64,000 nucleotides of DNA. It comes from Bugula neritina. Taxonomy: Eukaryota; Bryozoa; Gymnolaemata; Cheilostomatida; Bugulidae. A program made the translations under genes and the position numbers. Positions 13,801 through 30,003 of the stretch are shown piece after piece (position 1 is the first letter of the stretch; each line of letters starts with the position of its first letter). A model generated the notes under the pieces. That model searched no databases. It saw nothing but the letters and a program-made list of their open reading frames with translations, and was not told where the DNA came from. The stretch spans positions 27,416,504 to 27,480,503 of the forward strand of contig OZ037765.1 in the NCBI GenBank assembly GCA_964035545.1, given 5' to 3'.

Positions 13801-15255
13801 CAACTATATTATAATGATTATAGAGGAAACAAGCACTTCTGAGTATTTATTGCTGCCAATTATCAGAAAATATATTATAAATGTTCAAATATAAAAATGG
13901 CAGCCTATTATGGCAAGAGTGAGCTGCCTGGGCATAGAGAATGACTGCCAGAGTTGCATTTATCATGTCAAAGTGTCCAATTTAGCAACAGTATAGATGC
14001 AGGCACACATTTAAAAAGCCTGCTTTTTAGATAAGAAAAACACTAACTATGATTTCCAACTAGCAATCCAAACCAAAATTATAAAGAACTTAAGCTACAG
14101 AGATATTCCATTATTACACTACTACAGTTGAATGAGAACAAATAGGACAGTTTTAAAAGCCAAGTTAGGTTGCATTGACTGATTTAAGCAAGTGTAAACC
14201 AAACAGTTACCTCTTTAGTCGATTTATACAGACTGGCATCAAACAGAAGGTCTTTGGGTTGGCTTTCAGTTTGTATGAAAGATAAGACATTAGTATCCAC
14301 TCCTTCATATCTAGTAATTATAGAGTAGAACGCAAATTTCATGAAATTAAAAGACTGTAAACAAATACTGGAGCCACCTAGGCAAGGCAAGCATGTGATG
14401 AATACAAGAAAAGTTGGACAAGAAAAAATAAACGATAAAAATAATAGCAAGTGCCCAAAATGAAACTTGTACTTGATTACAAAAATAAAAAGTACTTTAA
14501 CAAAGTCATAACTAGAATTAGGAGCATCCGAATTCAAGAATTATTATTGTAAAACTACATTGAACACATATTTAGTAGTTTTTTGATGTATAATATTATA
14601 TTCGCCAACCAATGTCAACAGATTCAACTTGAACATGGTTAATAATAAGCGTACCTATTAGAAAACCGTTTGCTCCAAACTGCACATGCAACCGCCATTT
14701 TAGAGACATACCTGAATCTAGCCAAAGGGTCCTACAAAAAAATTCGGCATGGTGAAGGAACAACTATGAAGCACTATCAGCTCTAAAAATAATAGAATTG
14801 GAGAAAATTGCCAATAAAATAGCAATTGAACAGTACTAACAATTACTAGCCTTTACACAACTGATCAAGGATAATTTAGAATACTTTTTGTAAGCCGCCA
14901 AAGTTTTGGCAAGATAGTAGTAACGTAATAAGAGAAAATCTAACCTCAGAGAGTTGCTGAAAGCCTCTTCTACAAGTGACGGACTCAGACCACACTGAGC
15001 ACAGTGTGTTGAATACGTCATTATTGATGGAGTTGAGCTAAAATATGAAGTTTATAATTGTGAATAAAAATTATTATTTTATTAAATATACTACTCCTAG
15101 TTCTAATGGAATTGTTATATACAAACTTACACACACAATATACATATACACGTCCAGTTAAAAAGCTAACTTACAAACTCTGCTGAATATCCACTCATAC
15201 TCAAAAACAAGTTCATCAAATGTACACAGAAATATCACCCTAGCTTGTTTCACAA
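10024..15255 (-). CDS. CNBD2: CNBD2-like protein, two cyclic-nucleotide-binding domains
   Basis: Predicted cytosolic cAMP-binding-type protein; vertebrate CNBD2 is linked to sperm function. Secure exons in transcript order: 14655-14731, 14211-14310, 13614-13777, 13219-13369, 12755-12987, 12295-12355, 11883-11952, 11147-11295, 10956-11039, 10681-10836, 10408-10542, 10024-10140. Phases agree throughout, giving 498 aa from DPLARFR. The first CNB domain runs from LREISSFSEYP through RVIIREGQ, FYFILSGTV and the phosphate-binding cassette FGEQAVF..YRSATV. The second runs from FLSTLYFLNNFP through QWIYIVKSGSL, VLEKGQYFG and SNGADCLLLSKQFFFKH. The 5' end is uncertain: exons 15175-15255 and about 14940-14989 (or to 15036) extend the frame, but no certain ATG was found; M-A-V-A in exon 14655-14731 is the first in-frame Met seen. 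It follows SRSF1 on the same strand. Confidence 0.85.
10845..10892. repeat. (TA)n microsatellite at a 3' splice site
   Basis: About 45 bases of alternating T/A directly next to the CNBD2-like exon that begins (minus strand) at 10836. On the transcript it occupies the place of the polypyrimidine tract. Confidence 0.9.
11339..11835. mobile_element. hAT-type MITE, 497 bp, with 8-bp target duplication
   Basis: The element begins CAGGGTTGGGGT and ends with its reverse complement-like ACCCCAACCCTG. The interior is made of aattgtaattaattac repeats. It is flanked on both sides by the identical octamer TTATTCAC (11331-11338 and 11836-11843). The 8-bp duplication and CAGGG start are those of hAT-superfamily non-autonomous elements. 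It has no transposase frame. It lies inside an intron of the CNBD2-like gene (between exons 11147-11295 and 11883-11952). Confidence 0.9.
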
Positions 15256-16546
15256 CTGGAATAGATATGTTATGCAGTACATGCCCACAATCTTAAAGGT
15301 TAGTTCTATTTATATGCCAAAGCATTTTGAACTGCAAAAATAATTATGATGGAGTATGTAAATTAACCAAATTATAGGTAAAACCTGATTTTAAGATCAA
15401 TTTCAAGAGCAATGTTCAGTTAAGATGTTTGTTCAATGCAGAAAACAATTAAATGACTACATATCATTTCCTGACATTTGAATAGCCTATACTATCAATT
15501 ACTTGAAGCTTCTTATAAAGTAAGTTTAATGTTTGTCCAGATGCTATGTAGAATTCACTTTAAACTGTTCACATAAATGTGTACTTACCTTGCTTCAACA
15601 ACTAGCACAAATTGCATCCCAACTAGGGGATGTCCTAAGTACAAACATTGTTCAGTCAGTGAGAAGCCCAAAGTGGCCAGGAGATCATAGAGGAGCAAGA
15701 CATTAGCATCAGACTGGTACATTGGGAAGAAGTGGACAGTATACAAGAGAGCGGCTTCAGAGCAACAAGTAGAACAGGCCACAGGCCAGCAGCAAGAGAG
15801 CATCAATAGAGTGGTTCGCCAATTTACAGAGTTTAGTAAAGTATTGACAATAGCAGGCTTATAGTAGCAGCAATCTCATGTTTGCAAAGTTTCAGGGGGA
15901 GTAGTGTAGCTGAAACAATGACAAAAGTATTCAGTCTTAACTATGGCTATAAATAGATAAAGGTTATGCTTAATGGCATTGTTTCTCACTTAGCAACAAT
16001 ACCTAAACGTTTGTGTAGCTAACATGGAAATATGCTGAATAGAAAGTACAAACCAAGAATTCTTTACATAATGACTGCACAAAAATTTGAAATATTATAA
16101 TACACATCTTAAAGTATTGCATAACAGAGAGAAGCAAATTTACCATAGTTGTAAGAGATTAGAGCACTGAAGTTGAGTATATGAGTGTGTTTGTGTGAGT
16201 AATGGCTTGCTGGTTTCTATTCTTCGGTGAGATTATAGCTTAGATTAGATAAGATATAGATTAGATTTCACATTCTAGTTTGATGGGAGTTTTACTTTCA
16301 ACGAGAACTACAAAAATGTAATATCATAAAATGATTTATAAAGGAATATTTCTGTACAAATAATCAAAACAACATAGGCAATCTATGAACCACTGGGGAA
16401 TGTACAACAGAATACACATTGGCATGCCAAGTCTTATTAACATGCTTGTATTGCCTTGCTGTCAGTTGATGAACGGCTGTCACTGTTAGATTAAGTTTCT
16501 GAATGATACAGCAGTTGTTACACAGTCTTCATGTAATGCCACACAG
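15256..16546. other. spacer between CNBD2-like 5' end and SRSF1 3' end
   Basis: Mostly unremarkable. On the minus strand, 15590-15806 is GC-richer, open in one frame and ends in a strong donor (GCAAG|gtaagt near 15590). It cannot be joined in frame to the next CNBD2 exons without a stop, so it may be a 5' UTR exon of the CNBD2-like gene. No family similarity was recognised. The right part should hold the SRSF1 3' UTR. Confidence 0.35.
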
Positions 16547-18475
16547 CTATGATGTCGGAGATTTAGACCGAGAAGCTGATTGTCTGTTTGGACTGGCGGA
16601 GGCCTTTCTCACTGGAGATCGGCTCCGGCTTCTCGAGCCTTTATCCTCTCTCACTGCTATCTCCGACTTCTCCCCCTACAAAGAGAAACTAACCATTCTA
16701 TTGCTGGACAATAACCCGGAAGTCTTGATGGCACGAATTCAGTTAGGATATATATAAGAGTACCAACACAGCAACTGAATCATGACTAGGGTTTAGTAAA
16801 TGGTACGCAACTCTCTATGCTGTGCAAACAGACTATACAATGTATATGTGTCTATACCTTCTCATCCTCTAGCATAGTACCAGTAAGCTTCTTGATAGCA
16901 TATCTGAAATCCTCATTGTTCTCATACTCGACGTACCCAACACCATGTCTTATGTCAGCAGCCAAGAGTTCGCCGGCATCTTTCATGTGTTTCTTCAAGT
17001 CAGATATGGTTGTTGTGTCAGGAAAGCCTGTCAGCACAAATGGTTATATAAGTTATTGGCTGTATGGCAACATAACTACGATATAACAGGGCTAAAGAAC
17101 AACAAAGATACATCACAATACTAACCCTGCACCCCTTCATTTTTTCAGCTTATTACACCATTTTGGTTAGTTGATTATGAAAACATTATACATTGCATAA
17201 AAACACAACATATTTAAGCGTCTACTATAATAATTCTCAACTAGTAATTCATTTTTCAAATTTAATAAAAGCCTATCCAACCCTGTCATGCTAAAAGCAA
17301 ACTGCAGTTGATCTGTCTAAATATAATGCGACAAGAGTGTATGAGTACCTGTTTTTACCTTCTGAATGTGAAAGAATAAACAATACAATAGAACTGCAAC
17401 AATGTTGGGGAAACTGGTGTGTAGATACACAATACTAGCAAACTTGCCACAGTACCAGAACACGCATGTTTACCCTTTGAAAATGGAGAAATGTTAGAGT
17501 TGTGTACTCTTCACAGAATATATAATGGGGGAAGGTGTTACATTGGTTGTGTATAAAATGCAATAACACTTTGAATTCATCAAAGGAGTGGATGTTATGA
17601 AATGGTTATGTATTGAAGCAAGTCTGTTTTGGACACTCCCAAAACATATGCCTAATCAAATAGAGTAGGCTCCTTAATTCCACTGCAGTAAGTTTACATT
17701 GCCTGATTAGTTTCAGTTTACATTCTAGTGCTTAATATATAGCACAGCTTATGAGTCTAACATTATCCAAGATTAATTATATTTCTTTGATTCTAGCAGC
17801 AATATTAACGCATGTATAACTAAAAGAATACCTGTAACAACTACTTTATAGTATTTTCTTTCAGGAGTTCGTCTTCTATCTCTGTCATAACCATTGTCCC
17901 GACTTCGACCATAACCACTACCTCGGTCATAGTCATAGCCTCGATCACTTCCTCCTCGACCACCTCGATCTCCATACCTGTCTCCGTAGCTGCTTCTCCG
18001 GTCGTCGTATCGCAATGGTGGTCTATCGCCATAGCTAGGTCGGCTGCGTCCGCCATCTTTACTGCAGTGAGGAGCTTCAACCCGCAGAGAATATCCATCA
18101 AAGTTGGTCCCATTCTTTCCCCTAATTGCATCATCAGCGTCTCTGAGGATAGAAACACGAGAACTAGAGAATGAGAGCTCACGGCCATAGCCAATAACAA
18201 TTTTGTAACTTGGAAAATGAAAAACACAACGAACACCAACCGCTAAAGCTAGTTATTTGAGGAAAAGTTTTGGTCAATTACTGCAATGTGAATAAAAGCA
18301 TTGCTGACCTATGATCCTCATATTCTATAAATGCAAATGGAGGTCCCCTTGTTCCACCTTTCAAATCAATCTTCAAGATCTTTCCATATTTATCAAATAA
18401 TGTTTCTATTTCTCGTTGACGAATATCTGGGGGAAGATTCCCTACATAAATTCGGGCATCTCCTTGTCTAGACAT
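16547..18475 (-). CDS. SRSF1: SR-family splicing factor, SRSF1/SRSF9-like
   Basis: Nuclear RNA-binding protein that promotes exon definition and alternative splicing. Exons in transcript order: 18309-18475, 17832-18142, 16858-17027, 16547-16675, giving 258 aa (human SRSF1 is 248). RRM1 occupies residues 8 to about 80, with RNP2 IYVGNL and RNP1 [10 protein letters not shown] long linker rich in Gly, Arg, Asp, Tyr and Ser (about 85-150) follows. RRM2 starts at KVVVTGFP and contains SDLKKHMK. The RS tail is short (residues about 229-258, [11 protein letters not shown]..). Odd points: the RRM2 heptapeptide SWQDLKD of two-RRM SR proteins reads TISDLKK here, without the tryptophan, and the RS domain is short with few RS dipeptides. 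An acceptor (ttgttgcag) just upstream of the ATG suggests a 5' UTR intron. SRSF1 is chosen over SRSF9 on overall form only. Confidence 0.9.
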
Positions 18476-21120
18476 ATTTTACACTGCAACAAAATACAAA
18501 AATAAACATGAAAAACAAAACTAAAATACTATAACTTAGCTCGAGTACTTCAACACTTTTAAGAACTTATAACTGCAGCCTGTAGGACTATTACAGTTCA
18601 AAAAGTTGTTCAGTATACTATGCTTACTAAATTAATTAATTACACAACTTTATCAAGTATTAACATGTACTTGAATAAATTGGTCCCCTTGTTATTATAA
18701 CACTTTTCACTACCCAAAAGAGGTGTGAACATTAAACATAGCATAACAAAAATACTTTTGCTATTTGCAATATCAGCCTAACAGTAATGCTACACTTTAA
18801 TTTAGTTTACAGTAACAATCATTACTGCCTGCAGTACCTAAAGAGATTACTAATTACTATATGCATAAATACTGGTTCTGGATATTAGGTTACATTAGCT
18901 TATAGAGCCTATTGCATTGCAGAACCTATATTGTAGCTCAAAGGAAATATCAATCAGATAACCCTATGATAAAATAGCTTCATAAATTAGTATTTATTAT
19001 GAAACAACCAAACTATACTCCAGTGTACTAATAATTCCTTTAATGAACAAAATGCCTAAAGTTATAAGTTTGACTTTTTCAATCCAGATTTTTTATTGTG
19101 AATATTTTAAAGCTATAAAAACTCTTGCATTATTGAAGGCACATAGTAATTTACTTTATGTTACTTAATTTTATATTACTTTCATAACTTTGCATTACCA
19201 TGAAATAATATTGTGTTTGCCTTCTGCTGTTGTAAGTGTGATGTTCTAAGAAATTCCACATGGGCAAATAAAAATAGGTGAATCATACTCATCCTGACAA
19301 TCATAACAGTCTGCTTCATCGTAATATACATATTGTGGACTGTTCACCATTGTAACTGTCATCACAGTTACTCAACGTTCCACATGAACAGCACTCAACA
19401 TGATTATTGTATTGATATTTTATGATGGCGGTGATTATAATCCTAAGGATAATAATAATATCTTGGTTTTAGATTCATATAATTATAATTATTTCAATTA
19501 TATTGATTTTTTCTCACCTATTCTCACCTATCTCTGCTTTGTCCTGTTCGGTAGCAGGATTTTAATTATATTGATATTTAATATAAAATTGAACATTAAT
19601 CATACCTATAATATAAATACTAAAATTTATGGTAACTATAAAATCTAATATGATACAAATATTAAACTTTATATTGATTATCACACAGAATATCCATTTC
19701 ATACTTTATTATTGATAGTTAACTATACTAATATGAATAACAATTATCAATAATAATTAGTTATAATCATAATGTTATTTATATTTATAACACAAATATT
19801 TATATTAGTACTATGTCTACTCCTACTACTACTACTATCACCACTACCAAGCACTATCACCGATACTAACACCACTATTACTACCACTACTGTAATTATT
19901 GGTATTAATTAAACTTAATAATACACTTATAAAGTTAGAGTTATACTTATAGTTAGTCCATAGACATAGTGATCGAAATTAAAATCTATTTTTAATAAAT
20001 AGTAAACTTAACAGAGGGGCAATGCCAATTATGCAACACACTGAGAGTGAAAATATTTGCAGAACTAATCGGAAACTCAAACTGTAGTTACAAGTACATG
20101 CTCTAAAGCATACTAATGAAGAAGAGGTAAATCGTAAGACTAACTCATCTAAAAGGATACCCATTATGACTATGATACTCATAGTGGGACTCAGTAACTA
20201 TGGGTCATAGTTACTGTGTCCCAGTCTGATACTCATTCTCATATTCAAAGTAAATCTCATACTGATGGTTAATGTTATACTTATTCATACTGTAATTGCA
20301 TTTCCATTTGCAATACTAACAGTAACTTATTAGTCATTACAGTTACCATTACCAATATTAATAGATTTAGACGAATAGTAATACTAATGGTAAGAGTAAT
20401 ACTTTAATACTATAAACATAGTAATACTAATACTAAATCAAACACTAATACTAGTAATGGTAACAGTAAAACTAACACTATGATTAGTATTACTAATTTA
20501 GCATCACTAATTATTGCTAATACTATAGTAATAGTATAATTAAAATTATTAAATATTATTATAAACTTAAACTTAAAGTAAAAGTTAGAATTCACAATCA
20601 CTATCAGTATGAGTATCACTGTGACTATCTCAATCTGAATCACTGTCAGATTCACTGTGAACAACTAGTACTACAACGTCAACTACAAGTTTCAATTAAA
20701 ACAAAGCTACTAGTCCTTAATTTAGTATTAGACTTGCTCTTACTCTTAGTAATACTAATTCAATTGTAAATCATTATCATAAACTTAAAGTAAAACTAAA
20801 AGTGATGGTATACCTAGTAGTAGTCCTATGGCTACTTAGTTATTCTAGCAATTCCGGCTCAAAGTGGTTTATGTTTTAACTTAATATTCATTGCTGTGTT
20901 ATTTCGTACTATAATATTGAATATTAATAATACAAAGAGCTAACTAAAAATTGTACTATAAAATATGATATTTACTTTTAGTGAAACTCACTTGGACTCC
21001 AGCAAACTCTATGTACTCTAACCTGACCGGAAGTCTGTATTCCCACAATGTCCCGCAGAAAAGGAGTTCAACAGCATTCTGGGCAAGAAAATACATCGTG
21101 GAAATACATCGAATATTTGG
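18476..21120. other. divergent spacer between SRSF1 and DYNLL1
   Basis: Holds the SRSF1 promoter region next to 18480, then AT-rich sequence without exons, then a long ATT/ACT/AGT mosaic (separate entry). Short open frames here are repeat-derived. Confidence 0.5.
19390..20870. repeat. ACT/ATT/AGT-rich trinucleotide-like mosaic
   Basis: Degenerate runs such as actactactact, tagtaatactaa and gatactcat without a fixed unit. It matches the style of 2.9-3.6 kb and 27.2-29.1 kb. Non-coding. Confidence 0.7.
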
Positions 21121-21207
21121 CCAATCAATAAAAACTATGTATCTACGCATTCCAGTCGTATCCAATCAGTAACTATACATTCATTAGCAACAGCGATACC
21201 ATATAAA
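21121..21207 (+). promoter_or_regulatory. DYNLL1 core promoter with two CCAAT boxes and TATA box
   Basis: CCAAT at 21121-21125 and 21162-21166, then TATAAA at 21202-21207. Expected transcription start is about 21235. The inferred non-coding first exon ends at 21280 before gtaagtaatg and joins the coding exon at about 21654 (acceptor ttatgttgtag). Confidence 0.6.
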
Positions 21208-21653
21208 CAATTGACAAGAAGAAAGTAGTAGCAGACACGGTTTATTATCTGAAGAGTTAACAAGTAACTGTGATTTCCAAGTAAGTAATGCTAAATTCAC
21301 AGCGTTTTATACTCACTTTTATGTAGAATTACTGTCTGAATTTTTCTTGAAATTGTAAATTGTTGCATTAGTTACTAAATTTAAATTAGTTACAGTAACT
21401 GTCACTAAGAGTAAGTGTAACACTAACACCAACACTTGCCACAGTCAAGATTGAAGATAAGACTATACAAAGTTTTATTAATATTATTGATATTCATATT
21501 GGATAATTATCGAGCAACACATTAGTATTACTATTAGTATTGGTATTACTATTAGTATAGTGATCGATATTTTAAATTGTGACTTTCACATTGCTACTAG
21601 TACTAGAGTCATTACCCTAAGGCTAATTCTGTGTACTTTTTCTTATGTTGTAG

Positions 21654-21938
<285 letters not shown>

Positions 21939-22129
21939 ACATTATCTTTAAGAAGTATTTTTCAAGATCCTAAGTGTAGTCAATTTCATCTCTCGCTATC
22001 GAGCTCATGATCTTCACCATCTCTGCATTGCTTGACATAACATATGCATTGCTGTTCGACCAGATAATCTCATTACTTAATATTTGTTTCCAACTGTGAT
22101 GTTCAAATTAATCAAGTTTATTAAATATA

Positions 22130-22135
22130 AATAAA
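22130..22135 (+). other. poly(A) signal AATAAA of DYNLL1
   Basis: Canonical hexamer 192 bases after the DYNLL1 stop codon; the 3' UTR is therefore about 210 bases. Confidence 0.6.
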
Positions 22136-22313
22136 CATTTAAAGCTAAACTTAAAATTTTATTATATTTTAAGAGCTTTGTGCATGCATAAATCACTCTT
22201 TAGTCTTTACTAATTGGTGCATCACTTTATTGAGTGAATATTTTTTGTAAAGTTATCACTTATTATGTAAATAAAGTACACAGTAGCCACTGAAAACTAT
22301 AAAAATACAATGT

Positions 22314-26253
<3,940 letters not shown>

Positions 26254-27240
26254 CTTGTAAGCTTCAGAAATATTTCCTAACCTGTACAAACATGATGCAT
26301 ATTACAGACTACAAAAAAAGCTTCATATACAACATTTTTTATGTAATTGTATAGCTCATTAAGGCGAATACATAAACTGCTAAATTTAAATGAGTGAAAA
26401 AACCCACCAATTATGTTGACACATAAAGGTAATTAAACTACTTAACAACTAGAAGATTGTAAAGTTGAAGGATCAGATATGCTTTGCAAGATTGACATCA
26501 TGATACAAGCCATACTTTAAAAAGCTGGAATAAAACGTCTGGGTGTTCAAAAGCTGCCACTATTATCCATGATTCAGAAATGAAGAAAAAAGGTTAAAAA
26601 AACACTACAAGCCAAATTCTATGAATAGCATCTGATTCCAGCTCCTATAGGTTAAGAAGACAGCTAACATATGAGATTAAACTTTGCGCCACGAATTACA
26701 AGATTAGGGCATAATACCCATTTTGCAGTGCTTCAGTTCACAAAAACCACTATGCTCAGAAAGAATGGAAAAAAATGGGCGTTTCGATGTAAAAGTGAGC
26801 AATATTTTCAGTTTCGATAATAGGAACACTTCTCAACTCAATTACTTGACAGCAGGTAGAACTTAAAAGATAAACTATGAGCTGTTTTTGAGTCACATTA
26901 CAGTCAAATCTGAACATCAAAAAATCTACAATCTACATAGTTAAAAAACCGAAGTTAGTTGCATACAAAACAATTTCATTCCCACACTCAGAAAATTAGA
27001 CATAATTGAAAGAAAATTAATACTGCTAACACCAAGCAGGTAAAAAATCCAACAATAACATTTGTAACCAGAATCAATATAGAAGGCCAGTATCGAGAAA
27101 AGGTCTGTACATAAGCAAGACTCTTCACAATTTCAAAATATGATTTAATAGGTAACTAATTATGTTTGAATAAAGGGTACTGCCCAACAAGAAATACCAT
27201 GAATAATTCTTCATGCCCACAAACAACTTTTGAGTCAGCC
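26254..27240. other. COQ5 upstream region, nothing recognised
   Basis: Should hold the COQ5 5' UTR intron, first non-coding exon and promoter. No coding sequence or clear repeat was seen. Confidence 0.4.
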
Positions 27241-29110
27241 AAAATTAAATTTAATATCAATATGATTATGAATACCTGAATACCGTAAACTTAGACTATG
27301 CACAATGATGATCATAATTATAATTTGAGTTGATTACTAATATTGATAGAATTAGAAAATATATTTATATACCTAATACTGTAATAGTAATTATATTAAT
27401 AGTAATACTAATACTAATAGTAATAGTAAATGTAATGAAAACAGTCAAATAATATAACTAAAAGTATAGCAATAGCCAATATGAATATGAATATGAATAT
27501 CAATATGAGCACCAGTATCAGTATGGCAAGTGCAACTGCATTACATTTAATATTATTATCACTACCAGTAACTGTAAGTCACTTAGTAAGTGTAACAGTA
27601 ATACTATCACTATGAGTGTGACATTACCATTGTGATTACACGTCACCGTCAGTTTCAGTTAGTGTTGCTGTTACTGTTGGTGTTACACAACTCAACTAAT
27701 AGTAATACTATTGAACTAAAACTAATAAAGTATAACTATAACTAATAACTATAACTGAGTATAAGTATAAGTATAAGAAGATTTTGCTCTTCAAGTTCAG
27801 CTTTAAGAATCAATTTCAACTGCTAAGAATCAGAATGAGAGGTGAGTCTGGTATTAATTTTAAATATTAAATTTAACCATTTAATGTAAATTTTACATTT
27901 CATTTTTAGTAATTATTATAATTATACTTATATGCCGTTGACATGTTTTGATTATCATTCATCTATTGAATTTATTGAATTGACAATAAGCAGCTCTGAG
28001 TTGGGGTGCCTGAGCAGAATTGTTTTATAAGCCGCTTGAAGTTGAGAGTGTTTGAGTGCAGTAGTTTAAGTTTCTCAAGTTTGAAGTTGGGGTTTAATAA
28101 AATCCGAGAGCCGCAAACTAAGTCACCCCAAATTGGAACTGCTTAAATAAAACAATTTAATAATGTAGCCTAAAGATTGCTTTTGACCTTTGGAGCTTAG
28201 ACAACGGTATCTGCATCCGTATAAATACTGCATTCAACACTCTCAACTTTGTGCTGCTTCTAGTGACTTCCACTAAGCAAAGGCGTTTATATTTAACCTT
28301 GGCTGAGCTGTATTTCTCAAAAGCCTCTATTACGTCGTTTAGGATAAGAATTTCAAGGTACTCAAACTAATTTAAGTTTATATTGTTAGGAACCTAGTTT
28401 AACAATTATTCCTCTCAATCTTTACTAAGATTTATAATAGTAATTACTTTTAATAATTATTAATTGCACTATCAGTATGGTATTCATGTTGACTATCAAT
28501 TTACAGTTAGTATTACTAAACAACTAAGAAAGTATTTAACACGATTACTTTTATTTTACATAACCAAACTCAAACTAACCAAATTATTGCCAACATTTTC
28601 ATTTTGATTTCCTTTAACTTTAAGTTTAATAATAATATCATATTGAATATGATATTCATATAATATTAATTATATTATATGTATTTAAATCTAGTACTAG
28701 TAGTAGTAGTACTATTACTACTATTACTAGTAGTAGCAGTACTAGTACTACGTCTACTAGCACTAGTACTACTACTAGTACTAGTAAACGTAGCAGTAGT
28801 AATATTAGTAGTACTAGTACAGTACTAGTAGTAGTAGTATTCTACTTTGTAGTAATACTAATTGGGCTAAATTGAGTAATTTTGTAAGAGTAAGATTAAG
28901 AGTAAGTCAAAGGGTAATTGTATAAGATTTGGTGCATTAGTTATTAGGATGATTATTACTGTTAGTGTTACAGATAATGTTATTATGACATTAACACTTA
29001 CTTGTAGCTTTACTGTATTAGTGTTACTATTAGTATTAAGTATTATGATTGTCCGATTACTATAAGTAGAAGTATAATACTTATAGCATAAATATAACTG
29101 TTAATATTAC
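27241..29110. repeat. ACT/AGT/ATT mosaic spacer with CTAG-rich palindromic cluster
   Basis: Imperfect tri- and hexanucleotide runs (tagtaatac, aatatgaat, actagtact). Between 28685 and 28850 the motifs ACTAGT, AGTACT and TACTAC alternate on both strands, so the segment can fold on itself. No reading frame of interest. Confidence 0.7.
28030..28265. repeat. short inverted repeat within the spacer
   Basis: The block aagttgagagtgttt..gtgcagta near 28037 recurs in reverse complement as tactgcattcaacactctcaactt near 28227-28250. Arms are about 25-35 bases with a loop near 170. Possibly the remains of a foldback element. Confidence 0.5.
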
Positions 29111-29122
29111 TATTAGTCGGTG

Positions 29123-29621
29123 TCATCCCAGATAGACACTTTCCAGTTAGATGCTAGGCTAAATTCCCACTTAGACGCTTCCCACATGGACGCTTCCCAG
29201 TTAAACGCTATTTATTTTTTTTAGTACAATATAAGTATTTTATGGGCAATTTATTTCAATATGATTGAAATATGTATATTTAAATATATAAATTTAAATC
29301 AACTGTTTGTTATTTAGTACATAAATAAATTCCTTTAACTTATTATTTTGCATTTTCTATACTTCTTGTTGTTTGAAAAAAATATTTCATTTTTAAGAGT
29401 TCATTAAATATAATGTCTTATTAATGTATTACTGTTATTTTTGTCCTACACAAATCTATGAAAATTGGATTATTATTCCGAATAATTTATATTAACTCTT
29501 ACTTCATGTTTAGCAGTCAATACAACAGTTAGGCTATATAGGTGTGTATATAGGTATATTGCTATATGTAATATTTACCACAAAAAATAGCGTCTAACTG
29601 GGAAGCATCTATTTGGGATGA
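29123..29621. mobile_element. inverted-repeat element (foldback MITE), about 499 bp
   Basis: Left end TCATCCCAGATAGACACTT and right end, read on the other strand, TCATCCCAAATAGATGCTT begin terminal inverted repeats of about 40 bases that run on to AGTTAGACGCT and TTTTTT. The left arm contains extra copies of GACGCTTCCCA. The centre is AT-rich with no transposase frame. ACTATTAGTC occurs just outside both ends, but not exactly abutting, so a target duplication is not proven. Confidence 0.7.
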
Positions 29622-30003
29622 AAACTATTAGTCTTAAGTTTAGAGTATAAGTATTGATATTAGTATATAAATATTACTATTAAACTTAGTCACTACTGTT
29701 ACACTTACTGTTTCTGGTAGTGTTTTAAAAATCATAAATACAACCTGTATAATTTATCAAAGTAGAGCACTTCATCTGCTTAATATTGTTACAAGAGTTT
29801 TACAGAAGTAAGTGGAAGAACCCTTGCTTTAGTATATTTGAAGTAATCAGTAGAGCCAAGTATGCTATCCTATAACTGTAACTATAACAACTATAACTGT
29901 TTTCAATATCTACTACCTATCATGTGTCAAGTAGTAAATCACAAAGTTTGTAGTTAACATTGAATCTCTTGTTTTTCTCAGATAATCACGAAGTGGGTGG
30001 ATA

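Noticed and set aside
15585-15806. Minus-strand 73-codon frame with a strong splice donor, considered as first coding exon of the CNBD2-like gene
   Set aside because: Cannot be joined in frame to any downstream CNBD2 exon without a stop; kept only as a possible 5' UTR exon.
16503-16757. 84-codon plus-strand frame of protein-like composition
   Set aside because: Antisense shadow of the SRSF1-like RS exon (16547-16675).
17841-18239. 132-codon minus-strand frame overlapping SRSF1
   Set aside because: Out-of-frame reading of the SRSF1 linker exon; the in-frame version continues the RRM.
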